Source: Hyphomicrobiales bacterium
GTDB lineage: Bacteria; Pseudomonadota; Alphaproteobacteria; Rhizobiales; NORP267
NCBI GenBank assembly: GCA_021775855.1
Contig: JAJFGZ010000068.1
Location: 1 to 45,703, forward strand
DNA: 45,703 bases
Direction of reading: 5' to 3'
The position numbers and the translations under genes were made by a program. Below, in pieces: positions 16,396-25,703 of this stretch. The notes beneath the pieces are model-generated. The model searched no databases. It had not been told where the DNA came from and saw only the letters and a list, made by a program, of their open reading frames with translations. The first letter of the stretch is position 1. Every line of letters begins with the position of its first letter.

Positions 16396-17829
16396 CTATT
16401 CGGAAGCGCTCAACGCCGTGCCGCCCACGGTCAGCCGGTCAATCCGCATGGTCGGTTGCCCGACCCCGACCGGTACCCCCTGGCCATTTTTGCCGCAGGT
16501 CCCGATCCCCGGATCAAGCTCCATGTCGTTGCCGATCATCGAGACCCGCTTCATGGCTTCGGGACCATTGCCGATCAGCATAGCGCCCTTGATCGGCGCG
16601 CCGATCTTGCCCCGTTTCACCTGATAGGCCTCGGTGCACGAAAATACGAACTTGCCAGAGACGATGTCCACCTGGCCGCCGCCAAACGCGACCGCGTAGA
16701 TACCATCGTTCAGCGACGATATGATCTCCTCGCGGGCCTGATCGCCGCCAAGCATGTAGGTATTGGTCATGCGCGGCATCGGCTCGTGGGCGTAGGATTG
16801 GCGCCTCCCGTTGCCGGTCGGCTTGACCCCCATCAGCCGGGCGTTTTGCCGGTCCTGCATGTACCCGGTCAGAATACCATCTTCGATCAGCGTGGTGACC
16901 TGGCTCGGCGTGCCTTCGTCGTCGATGGTGATCGAACCGCGTCGATCGGGGATCGTCCCGTCGTCGATCACAGTGACGCCCTTTGACGCCACGCGCTCCC
17001 CGATCAGGCCGGAAAAAGCGCTGGTTTCCTTGCGGTTGAAATCTCCTTCAAGCCCGTGTCCAACCGCCTCGTGCAGCAGAATGCCTGGCCAGCCGGCGCC
17101 AAGCACGACATCCATTTCACCAGCGGGCGCGGGAATGGCCTCGAGATTGACCAACGCCCGGCGCAAGGCCTCGTTGGCGTGAAATTGCCAGGCATCCGGC
17201 GCAACAATATGTTCGAATTCGAACCGGCCACCGCCGCCCGAAGCCCCGGTCTCCTGCCGACCGTCTTTTTCAACTACGACGGAAACATTGATCCGGACCA
17301 GCGGCTGGTCGTCGCGCAGTACCGTATCGTCGGCGCGCAGAATGGTGATTTCCCGCATCTCGCCGGCAAGTGAAACTGTGACCTGTTTAACCAACGGATT
17401 GAGCGTCCGGGTATAGGCGTCGATTTCTTCGACCAGTGAAACCTTGTCTGCGAATCCCGGCGTATCAAGCGGTGTGACGTCGGTATACAATTTGGTGTTG
17501 GTACCAATCGGGCGGTCGGCGAATTTACCGTTATAGCCGCGCTTGACGCCGCAGGCGGCATCCGCTGCGCGCTGGAGTGCGGCTTGTGAGATTTCAGAAG
17601 AATGGCCGTATCCGACAGCTTCGCCCGCAACCACACGTAAGCCAAAGCCCTGATTGATGTCGTGGTTGGCGGATTTCAACCTGCCGTTATCAAACAACAA
17701 TCCTTCGCTTTTACAGCGCTCAAAAAACAATTCGCCATCGTCAGCGCCGGATACCGCTTCGGCAAGGATTTTTCGTGCCGCTTCGCGCGCCACGCCCAAT
17801 TCTTCGTTGAATTCGTGTTTAAGGGTCAT
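16396..17829 (-). CDS. tldD: Metalloprotease TldD
   Basis: A 477-residue TldD with the zinc-binding HEAVGHGLEGDF motif (H253, E254, H258). Together with TldE/PmbA it trims peptides inside the cell, for example leader removal from modified peptides such as microcin B17 and degradation of CcdA. Other landmarks are GFGLRVVAGEAVGYGHSSE near the N-terminus, SITIDDEGTPSQ, and GKFVFSCTEAYQVKRGKIG near the C-terminus. It is preceded by a small membrane protein gene and followed after 4 bp by the MATE gene. Its TldE partner lies at 7237-8589. The location upstream of, and opposite to, coxB is common in alphaproteobacteria. Confidence 0.95.
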   Translation of the reverse strand: MTLKHEFNEELGVAREAARKILAEAVSGADDGELFFERCKSEGLLFDNGRLKSANHDINQGFGLRVVAGEAVGYGHSSEISQAALQRAADAACGVKRGYNGKFADRPIGTNTKLYTDVTPLDTPGFADKVSLVEEIDAYTRTLNPLVKQVTVSLAGEMREITILRADDTVLRDDQPLVRINVSVVVEKDGRQETGASGGGGRFEFEHIVAPDAWQFHANEALRRALVNLEAIPAPAGEMDVVLGAGWPGILLHEAVGHGLEGDFNRKETSAFSGLIGERVASKGVTVIDDGTIPDRRGSITIDDEGTPSQVTTLIEDGILTGYMQDRQNARLMGVKPTGNGRRQSYAHEPMPRMTNTYMLGGDQAREEIISSLNDGIYAVAFGGGQVDIVSGKFVFSCTEAYQVKRGKIGAPIKGAMLIGNGPEAMKRVSMIGNDMELDPGIGTCGKNGQGVPVGVGQPTMRIDRLTVGGTALSASE

Positions 17830-17881
17830 GCACCTAAATTAGGTGAGAGGTCGTCAAACTGCAATGGTCTGTCGCGGAGAG

Positions 17882-18286
17882 TTATCGCTCAATCTCGCGG
17901 TCATAAATCCAGGCCGCGACCAGCCCCCAGACGAGATTGAAGAGAACGACTATACCAGGCGTCATCATGCCGAGATCCAGCCCAAACATCCCTGTGCGGG
18001 CCTTGTAGGGGAAGACAATCAATAGCTGGACAAGCGTCGGACCGAGGCTGAACAGGATGCCCCTGAAGACCCAATTGCCAGGTCTTATGGGCAGCAACAA
18101 CAAAAGGCCCCACAACCCGCCCCAGACAATGCGCGGGTAAAGCCAGCCGGCCGACAGCGCTGGCGCAATGCCGACGCCCATTGCTGCAGTGATTCCCAAA
18201 ATTCCAAAAATCCAGACTGCAAGACTATTGGCAAAGCCACCCGCCGCGCCCGCCGCAAATGCCACCGCTGGTTTTTGTAAAGCCAT
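17882..18286 (-). CDS. Small integral membrane protein of unknown function
   Basis: A 134-residue protein I do not recognise. It has about four hydrophobic helices (VAFAAGAAGGFANSLAVWIFGILG, WGGLWGLLLLLPI, GILFSLGPTLVQLLIVFP, PGIVVLFNLVWGLVAAWIY) and a short charged C-terminus (DREIER). The ATG at 18286 is chosen because GGGGA lies five bases upstream, although an in-frame TTG exists at 18298. It sits 24 bp after the ialB-like gene and 52 bp before tldD, on the same strand, so it is probably cotranscribed with both. Confidence 0.75.
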   Translation of the reverse strand: MALQKPAVAFAAGAAGGFANSLAVWIFGILGITAAMGVGIAPALSAGWLYPRIVWGGLWGLLLLLPIRPGNWVFRGILFSLGPTLVQLLIVFPYKARTGMFGLDLGMMTPGIVVLFNLVWGLVAAWIYDREIER

Positions 18287-18310
18287 CCGATTCCCCAATT
18301 GCGGCTGATT

Positions 18311-18859
18311 CTAGTTGATCGAGAGTATACCTTCGTTGAGACCGCTCAGGGAAACGAATACGCCGATCCCTTGTTCCGGGGTGCGGAACACGATGAACAA
18401 AGCGTTCTCTCCGGCTTTGAGCTTTTCCAGCAAATCCGGCTGCATCACAGCCTCGGCGATGCACCCGTTGGGCCGACAGCGAACAAACGCCGTGCGGCCC
18501 ACATCCTCGTCGTCGATTTTAAGCCCGAGGCCAGACGGGAGAAGAACCCCCAGCGGCGCCAGAACCCGCATCAACCAATTTTGGCTATCAGCGGTTTTCA
18601 ATATGACCACGGTCAAGCCTACATCCGGCTGATCCTCGGCAACCACATTTTGCACTAGCGAACATTGCTCGCTCTGAGCTCCGGGCGGGGTATCACAGAA
18701 AAGATTCCAGTCACCAAAGGTGGAGCGGATTTCGCCCTGCGCTGCAGCAGGATTTGCTGTTGCAAAAAGAAGCAGTAACAACGCCGCCGCAAAAATGTTG
18801 GAGAGGGTGAAAAAATCACGTGTACCTGATACCAAAAAGGATCCGCGCAGTTGTTGCAA
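18311..18859 (-). CDS. Invasion-associated locus B (IalB) family periplasmic protein
   Basis: A 182-residue secreted protein of the IalB family. A signal peptide ends in LLLLLFATANPAAAQ, with predicted cleavage after A40. The mature part has FGDWNLFCDTPP, QCSLVQ, LPLGVLLPSGLGL-like APLGVLLPSGLGLKIDDE, and the paired-Cys RCRPNGCIAEAVM, all typical. The family is widespread in free-living alphaproteobacteria, so the name does not imply pathogenicity; its role is unknown. TTG 18859 is the start because CAGGAG lies nine bases upstream and no ATG precedes the signal peptide. It is divergent from coxB with a 474-bp gap. Confidence 0.85.
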   Translation of the reverse strand: MQQLRGSFLVSGTRDFFTLSNIFAAALLLLLFATANPAAAQGEIRSTFGDWNLFCDTPPGAQSEQCSLVQNVVAEDQPDVGLTVVILKTADSQNWLMRVLAPLGVLLPSGLGLKIDDEDVGRTAFVRCRPNGCIAEAVMQPDLLEKLKAGENALFIVFRTPEQGIGVFVSLSGLNEGILSIN

Positions 18860-19165
18860 GCCAGTAAACTCCTGTTATTACCCCGTTTGCTGGTACCAGA
18901 CCAACTAGGCATGTCAAGCAGCAGGGGTATCGACTTGACTTATCCGAATGCCGGAATGATTGGTGAACCTGCAGTGATTGTCGATGTTTGCGGCCAAAAT
19001 GTGAATCCATCCCCGGGCAATGGCAATTGCACCCTGTTGGGCTAGCGGTACGCTCCCGGCGCGAGAAAATGCCGCAGGTTGGAAATACTGTTTCGGGTTG
19101 CGGATTGCAGTGAGAATGTGGTTTGTCTTTACAGGGAAATTGGTGCGAATCGTGTGATCAGGGCT

Positions 19166-19181
19166 GAGATTTTGAAATCTC
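19166..19181. promoter_or_regulatory. 16-bp palindrome GAGATTT-TG-AAATCTC upstream of coxB
   Basis: Exact 7-bp arms (19166-19172 and 19175-19181) with a two-base spacer lie 153 bp before the coxB start. Size and symmetry fit a dimeric regulator's operator. No known consensus is claimed. Confidence 0.45.
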
Positions 19182-19220
19182 GCTTTAGATGTGGGTGCTA
19201 ACCGAAAAGGCCAGATTTAT

Positions 19221-19247
19221 GTTGATCAACCTGCGCGCCGGGTTGAT
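19221..19247 (+). promoter_or_regulatory. Palindrome and leader hairpin upstream of coxB
   Basis: GTTGATCAAC at 19221-19230 is a perfect 10-bp palindrome. In addition ATCAACC (19225-19231) pairs exactly with GGTTGAT (19241-19247) around a nine-base GC-rich loop. The two structures are mutually exclusive. It lies about 90 nt before the coxB start and so is probably in the 5' leader or the promoter. Confidence 0.4.
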
Positions 19248-19333
19248 GTGATCGGCGATCAGGGCCTACGGTCGACATTTGTTGCCGCGCGTCAATCGGT
19301 GCGGCGCAACGGGAAAGCTGGGAAGAAGACGTT

Positions 19334-20185
19334 ATGAACAGAATTTTTGGTCGTTGTAGCGTTGTGGCGACTGCGCTCGCTGTCACATTGGGGCAAACGG
19401 AAGTAGCATTCGCTCAAGGCATGCCAGACAATTGGCAGCTTGGGTTTCAGGATCCGGCTTCACCGGTCATGGAATCAACAGCCTGGTTTCACAACCAGCT
19501 TCTTATGCCAATCATTACTGTCATTGCGCTATTTGTCGCTGCGCTATTGATCTATGTGATGATCCGTTTCAACAGACGCGCAAACCCCAACCCTTCGCGG
19601 ACTACCCACCATACCGTACTCGAAGTCGCCTGGACCATTATCCCGATCCTCATTCTCGTGGTAATCGCAATTCCGTCCTTCCGGTTGCTCTATTTGCAAC
19701 GCGAAATTCCCGACGCCGACCTGACAATCAAGGCCATCGGCAATCAGTGGTACTGGACTTACGAATACCCCGACAACGGCAATTTCGTTTTCGATTCCCT
19801 GATGGTCGAGGACGAGGACCTTGAGGAAGGTCAGCCGCGTTTGGTATCCGTTGATTACGAGGTGGTTGTCCCCGTCGGGCAGGTCGTTCGGGTTGTGGTC
19901 ACTGCAACCGATGTGCTCCACAACTGGGCAATGCCGGCCTTTGGCGTCAAAATGGATGCGGTCCCGGGACGCCTCAATGAGACCTGGTTCCAGGCGGACC
20001 GCGTGGGTGTTTATTACGGCCAATGTTCAGAATTGTGCGGGATCCGCCACGCCTTCATGCCGATCACGGTACGTGTCGTGAGCGAAGCGGATTTTGACAA
20101 CTGGGTTGTTCGGGCCAAAGAAGAATTCGCGTCGGCCGATCCGGCAGCTTCACAAGAAAGAATGACGGCCCAGATTCAGGATTAG
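19334..20185 (+). CDS. coxB: Cytochrome c oxidase subunit II
   Basis: Subunit II of the aa3-type oxidase accepts electrons from cytochrome c through its CuA centre on the periplasmic side. The 283-residue protein has a signal peptide (to about residue 28, AFAQ), two membrane helices (about 56-78 and 98-120) and a periplasmic cupredoxin domain. The CuA ligands are all present: H196 (DVLHNW), C231, E233, C235, H239 and M242 in GQCSELCGIRHAFM. The aromatic patch QWYWTYEYP for electron entry is intact. It is the first gene of the cox operon, with GGGAAGAAG upstream. Confidence 0.97.
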   Translation: MNRIFGRCSVVATALAVTLGQTEVAFAQGMPDNWQLGFQDPASPVMESTAWFHNQLLMPIITVIALFVAALLIYVMIRFNRRANPNPSRTTHHTVLEVAWTIIPILILVVIAIPSFRLLYLQREIPDADLTIKAIGNQWYWTYEYPDNGNFVFDSLMVEDEDLEEGQPRLVSVDYEVVVPVGQVVRVVVTATDVLHNWAMPAFGVKMDAVPGRLNETWFQADRVGVYYGQCSELCGIRHAFMPITVRVVSEADFDNWVVRAKEEFASADPAASQERMTAQIQD

Positions 20186-20238
20186 ATCGAGTAGATCACT
20201 CGCATAAAAATGTTTGGGTGACGACAGGAGATTAATAA

Positions 20239-21840
<1,602 letters not shown>

Positions 21841-21869
21841 CAACCGGTTGAGGATTGAGCCAAACCACG

Positions 21870-22814
21870 ATGTCCAACGTGTCCGTAAATACAACGCATG
21901 AATCCACTGCTTCGGCAGGCTTTGGGGAGGTCGCCGATTATTTTGCCCTGCTCAAGCCCCGGGTGATGTCGCTTGTTGTATTTACGGCCCTGGTCGGAAT
22001 GGTGGTTGCTCCCGGGGGGATCCACCCCGTGATCGCGTTCGCCTCCTTGCTTTGCATTGCCGTCGGTGCAGGTGCGTCAGGCGCTCTCAACATGTGGTAC
22101 GAGGCCGACATCGACGCCAAAATGAGCCGAACTGCGGGCAGGCCAATTCCAGCCGGTCGGATTTCGCGGGGCGAAGCGTTGGCGTTCGCAATGCCGCTCG
22201 CGGTCGGGTCCGTTTTGATTCTCGGAACCCTGGTCAACTGGGTGGCGGCGGCTTTGCTTGCCTTCACCATCCTGTTCTATGTCCTTGTCTATACGGTTTG
22301 GCTGAAGCGGAGAACGCCGCAGAATATCGTCATTGGCGGAGCCGCTGGAGCTCTCCCCCCCGTTGTCGGCTGGGCAGCGGCAACCGGCACGGTCAGTATA
22401 GACAGCCTTGTTTTGTTCGCCATCATATTCATCTGGACACCGCCGCATTTCTGGGCGCTGGCGCTCTTCCGTACAACAGATTACACCCGTGCGGGCATCC
22501 CCATGTTGCCGGTCGTGGCCGGGGAAGCAACGACCAAGAAACATATTCTGGCCTATTCGGCGTTGCTCGCGCCGCTCGCGATGGTGCCCTGGATGATGGG
22601 GTTCGCCGGACCCCTTTACGCGCTTGTGGCCGGCATACTGGGAGCCATGTTTTTATATTTTGCGGGACGGGTATTCATGAGCAGCGCAGGCAGCCAGACA
22701 ATATCAGCGTCGCGGCGGTTATTTACCTTTTCGATCCTGTACCTGTTTTTAATTTTTGCGGCCCTGCTTGTCGAGCAGGGATTCGGATTAGAGCTAACGC
22801 TGGCCTGGATGTGA
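21870..22814 (+). CDS. ctaB: Protohaem IX farnesyltransferase (haem O synthase)
   Basis: CtaB converts haem B to haem O, the precursor of haem A for CoxA. The 314-residue UbiA-superfamily membrane protein has the Asp-rich motif in [19 protein letters not shown] and the second motif region [14 protein letters not shown] with [13 protein letters not shown]. About eight or nine helices are present. ATG 21870 is used; a TTG at 21855 is in frame but unneeded. Its stop overlaps the GTG start of the coxF-like gene by four bases. Confidence 0.96.
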   Translation: MSNVSVNTTHESTASAGFGEVADYFALLKPRVMSLVVFTALVGMVVAPGGIHPVIAFASLLCIAVGAGASGALNMWYEADIDAKMSRTAGRPIPAGRISRGEALAFAMPLAVGSVLILGTLVNWVAAALLAFTILFYVLVYTVWLKRRTPQNIVIGGAAGALPPVVGWAAATGTVSIDSLVLFAIIFIWTPPHFWALALFRTTDYTRAGIPMLPVVAGEATTKKHILAYSALLAPLAMVPWMMGFAGPLYALVAGILGAMFLYFAGRVFMSSAGSQTISASRRLFTFSILYLFLIFAALLVEQGFGLELTLAWM

Positions 22815-22975
22815 TTTTGGCCGAGAACGAGAACGGAGAGACCGAAGTTACCGAGCAGTTTGTGCGTCGGCGCCGCGCGCGGTCATACGCAATCGCGGCA
22901 ATATTGCTCGCGCTGGTTGCTCTGTTTTATGTGGTGACAATTGTAAAATTGGGACCGGAAGTTCTCATTAGATAG
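22811..22975 (+). CDS. coxF: CoxF-like small membrane protein (54 aa)
   Basis: A 54-residue protein starting at GTG 22811 within the GTGA overlap with the ctaB stop. It has a basic segment ([12 protein letters not shown]), a single membrane helix ([19 protein letters not shown]) and ends GPEVLIR. The pattern and the location between ctaB and ctaG match the small CoxF proteins of alphaproteobacterial cox operons, whose role in oxidase assembly is not well defined. The start is inferred from coupling. Confidence 0.8.
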   Translation: MILAENENGETEVTEQFVRRRRARSYAIAAILLALVALFYVVTIVKLGPEVLIR

Positions 22976-23012
22976 TGTTCGAAAAAGAAAATTCAGACGG
23001 ATTGGAAGCGAC

Positions 23013-23639
23013 GTGAATTCAAACACGCAGGACAGGTCCTCAGCTACATCGTTCGCGGGTGGCAGCAAGCGGATGATTGTGTCGATCTGTCTTGGGGTTG
23101 CGTTCGGCATGGTCGGCCTCGCATACGCATCCGTTCCGCTGTATCGGATATTCTGTCAGGTGACCGGGTATGGCGGCACAACCCAGGTCTCAGAGATACA
23201 GCCCGAAGATATTCTCGAAGAGTCAGTTGTCGTCCGCTTCGACGCCAACGTGGCAAACGGCCTCGGGTGGTCGTTCCGTCCTGAACAAGTGTCGATGACA
23301 GTAAAAATCGGCGAGATAAATACCGCCAATTATCAGGCCCGTAACCGCCAATCGGTGCGCACCGGTGGAACCGCGGTATTCAACGTGACGCCGGTTTGGA
23401 CCGGGGTTTATTTTTACAAAATCGAGTGTTTCTGCTTCACAGAACAGGAACTTGGTCCGGGCGAAAGCGCGCAAATGCCGGTGGAGTTTTATGTGGATCC
23501 CGAAATCGTCAACGACCCTTCCTATGTGGGGCTAAGCGCGATCACCCTATCCTATACGTTTTTCCCGCAGGAAATTGATGCCCCGGCACAGGTATCCAGC
23601 GGTGAACTGGAGCCGGAAAACTCGAACAAGATTTACTAG
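23013..23639 (+). CDS. ctaG: Cytochrome c oxidase assembly protein CtaG (Cox11 family)
   Basis: CtaG/Cox11 is a membrane-anchored copper chaperone that delivers copper to CuB of CoxA. In 208 residues it has one N-terminal helix (MIVSICLGVAFGMVGLAYASVPLYRIFCQ, about 21-48, with the conserved C48) and a periplasmic Ig-like domain. The copper-binding C139-F-C141 motif lies in KIECFCFTEQ. The start is GTG 23013, with GGAAG shortly upstream. Confidence 0.96.
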   Translation: MNSNTQDRSSATSFAGGSKRMIVSICLGVAFGMVGLAYASVPLYRIFCQVTGYGGTTQVSEIQPEDILEESVVVRFDANVANGLGWSFRPEQVSMTVKIGEINTANYQARNRQSVRTGGTAVFNVTPVWTGVYFYKIECFCFTEQELGPGESAQMPVEFYVDPEIVNDPSYVGLSAITLSYTFFPQEIDAPAQVSSGELEPENSNKIY

Positions 23640-23695
23640 GTTGAACGCGCGGCCGCGATGCGCGAAAAGATGGACACGACTGGGGAGTAAACCAA

Positions 23696-24520
23696 ATGGC
23701 TGATGCCCACGCTAAAAATCATGACTACCACCTTGTGGAACCGAGTCCCTGGCCGTTTGTCGGTGCGGTTGCAGCATTCATCACTGCGATCGGTGCGGTG
23801 GTTTATTTCCACGATGGCGGACCCTGGCTTCTGATCCCCGGGCTTCTTGGCGTCGTCTATACGATGATTGTCTGGTGGCGCGATGTAATCAACGAGGCCG
23901 AGCATCAAGGGCACCACACCCCGGTTGTTCAGTTGCATTTGCGCTACGGGATGATCCTGTTCATTGCATCTGAAATCATGTTTTTCGTCGCCTGGTTCTG
24001 GGCCTATTTCGATGCTTCGCTGTATGCTGGTGAGGTCATCCAGGAGGCCCGGACAAACTTTACAGGAGGCCAATGGCCGCCGCAGGGGATCGAGACATTC
24101 GACCCCTGGCACTTGCCATTGATCAACACCCTGATCCTTTTAACCTCGGGCACGACCGTCACGTGGGCGCATCATGCCTTGCTGCAAGATGACCGCGAGG
24201 GGTTGAAATGGGGACTGATCTGCACAGTCGTTCTCGGTGCCCTGTTCACCGGTGTTCAGGCTTACGAATATGCGCACGCATCGTTTGGATTTTCCGGCAG
24301 CATATACGGAGCCACATTCTTCATGGCGACCGGGTTCCACGGCTTTCACGTATTGATCGGAACCATATTCCTGATCGTCTGCCTGTTCCGGGCGCTGGCG
24401 GGTCATTTCAAATCGACCCAGCATTTCGGATTTGAGGCTGCAGCCTGGTACTGGCATTTCGTCGATGTGGTGTGGCTGTTCTTGTTCGTGGCCGTATACG
24501 TTTGGGGTTCGGGCGCTTAG
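23696..24520 (+). CDS. coxC: Cytochrome c oxidase subunit III
   Basis: Subunit III (274 residues) is a seven-helix protein that stabilises CoxA and sustains proton uptake into the D pathway. Typical features are [16 protein letters not shown] at the N-terminus, [26 protein letters not shown], the [19 protein letters not shown] segment and the terminal [21 protein letters not shown]. It lies 56 bp after ctaG with GGGGAG a few bases upstream of the start. Confidence 0.97.
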   Translation: MADAHAKNHDYHLVEPSPWPFVGAVAAFITAIGAVVYFHDGGPWLLIPGLLGVVYTMIVWWRDVINEAEHQGHHTPVVQLHLRYGMILFIASEIMFFVAWFWAYFDASLYAGEVIQEARTNFTGGQWPPQGIETFDPWHLPLINTLILLTSGTTVTWAHHALLQDDREGLKWGLICTVVLGALFTGVQAYEYAHASFGFSGSIYGATFFMATGFHGFHVLIGTIFLIVCLFRALAGHFKSTQHFGFEAAAWYWHFVDVVWLFLFVAVYVWGSGA

Positions 24521-24584
24521 CCTGCTACCGGCGACACCATAAAATCCGGACTGATTCAAGGGGCCCCTTTGCGGGGATGTGACG

Positions 24585-24959
24585 ATGGACGATGCGCAGT
24601 ATCCGCCGCTGTCTCCTGCGCGAACCGGATTGCGCGGCCGGTGCCCTAGGTGCGGTCAGGGGCGGATGTTTTCGGGTTTCCTGTCGCTCGTCGACCAATG
24701 TGGTGTTTGCGATCTCGATTACGACTTCGCCGATTCCGGCGATGGTCCGGCCGTTTTCATCATGATGTTTGTAGGGTTTGTCGTCGTTGGCGGCGCGCTC
24801 GGGGTTGAAGTCGCCTACCAGCCGCCCTATTGGCTGCACGCCATTCTCTGGTTGCCGTTGGCGATCGTGCTGCCACTCGCACTGTTGCGGCCAGCCAAGG
24901 GCCTGCTCATCGCCCAGCAATATACCACCAGGGCGGCGCCTGGCCGTCTCGCCGACTGA
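24585..24959 (+). CDS. DUF983 domain-containing membrane protein
   Basis: A 124-residue protein of the DUF983 family, common in alphaproteobacterial cox clusters; its role is unknown but probably in oxidase biogenesis. It has an N-terminal zinc-ribbon-like part (GRCPRCGQGRMFSGFLSL, then QCGVCDLDYDFADSGDGPA) with two Cys pairs, then two membrane helices (VFIMMFVGFVVVGGALGVEV and AILWLPLAIVLPLALLRP). ATG 24585 fits the GGGGA at 24573-24577 better than an in-frame GTG at 24579. The upstream GGGGCCCC/GGGG arrangement could hide this site. Confidence 0.88.
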   Translation: MDDAQYPPLSPARTGLRGRCPRCGQGRMFSGFLSLVDQCGVCDLDYDFADSGDGPAVFIMMFVGFVVVGGALGVEVAYQPPYWLHAILWLPLAIVLPLALLRPAKGLLIAQQYTTRAAPGRLAD

Positions 24960-24980
24960 ACCGGCAGTTCGAGGTCCGCA

Positions 24981-25703
24981 TTGACGCGCAAATCGATTTT
25001 CCTGCTTTCCGGATCGGCGGCGATTGCGTTGGCAATCATGTTGGCCCTCGGCGCCTGGCAGGTGGATCGTCTGGCCTGGAAAAACGAACTGGTCGCAACC
25101 ATCGATGGCCGTGTCAACGCCGCCCCTATCCCACTGGGTGAGGTGTTGGATAACGCCCGTGCCGGTGGCGATATCCGTTACCTGCGGACCATGACGATCG
25201 GGGAATTTGAATTTGACAAGGAAATTTACTTGTTTGCATTCAACGAACAGGGCCCTGGTTGGCTTGTCTTTTCTCCGTTCGTTACCGATCTGGGCATATT
25301 GATCGTCAACCGGGGGTTTGTACCTGAGACAAACCGCGATCCGTCCTCGCGGTCGGACACCGGCGACGCCCTGTTGGGGCAAACTACCGTTACCGGTCTT
25401 GCCCGCGTTCCTGAACAGCAGACGGCGTTTGTCCCGGATAACGAGCCGACCACAAATAACTGGTATTGGCGCGATCTGGAAGCGATGGCGGTTGTATTCG
25501 GTGTTATGCCTGAAAAGGTTGTTCCCTTTTTTCTCGATTTGCAAATGCCAGCCCCGGAGGGCGGGTTACCGGTGCCGGGCGTCACGCGGATTGAACTTCC
25601 AAACCGGCACCTCGAATATGCGATCACCTGGTTCGGCTTGGCAGCAGTCTTTGTGGTTATTTTCGTCGTATTTTTGAGAAAACAACTGAGGCAATCCCCA
25701 TGA
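24981..25703 (+). CDS. SURF1 family protein
   Basis: SURF1 proteins assist haem A insertion or early assembly of CoxA. This 240-residue protein has an N-terminal helix (KSIFLLSGSAAIALAIMLALGAWQVDR), the typical GAWQVDRLAWK motif, a periplasmic domain with LVNRGFVPETNRDP and the C-terminal helix (LAAVFVVIFVVFLRKQL) preceded by NRHLEYAITWFGLA. TTG 24981 is the only reasonable start, with GAGG six bases upstream. The stop overlaps the ATG of the M32 peptidase (ATGA). Confidence 0.95.
   Translation: MTRKSIFLLSGSAAIALAIMLALGAWQVDRLAWKNELVATIDGRVNAAPIPLGEVLDNARAGGDIRYLRTMTIGEFEFDKEIYLFAFNEQGPGWLVFSPFVTDLGILIVNRGFVPETNRDPSSRSDTGDALLGQTTVTGLARVPEQQTAFVPDNEPTTNNWYWRDLEAMAVVFGVMPEKVVPFFLDLQMPAPEGGLPVPGVTRIELPNRHLEYAITWFGLAAVFVVIFVVFLRKQLRQSP

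Larger units (their letters stand above)
18860..19333. promoter_or_regulatory. 474-bp divergent intergenic region, ialB-like / coxB
   Basis: No convincing gene is present. It must hold the promoters for the minus-strand ialB-tldD group and for the cox operon. I could not place a convincing -35/-10 pair. It contains a 16-bp palindrome at 19166-19181 and a palindrome/hairpin at 19221-19247, both listed separately, and the coxB Shine-Dalgarno GGGAAGAAG at 19319-19327. Confidence 0.6.

Noticed and set aside
22052..22810. Long plus-strand frame upstream of and in frame with the coxF-like protein
   Set aside because: It overlaps ctaB in another frame; only the last 54 codons, from GTG 22811, match a real protein.
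24525..25544. 339-codon open frame on the minus strand
   Set aside because: It runs antisense to DUF983 and SURF1, which have clear family motifs. The composition (many Arg, Gln, His, Pro) is that of a shadow frame in GC-rich DNA.
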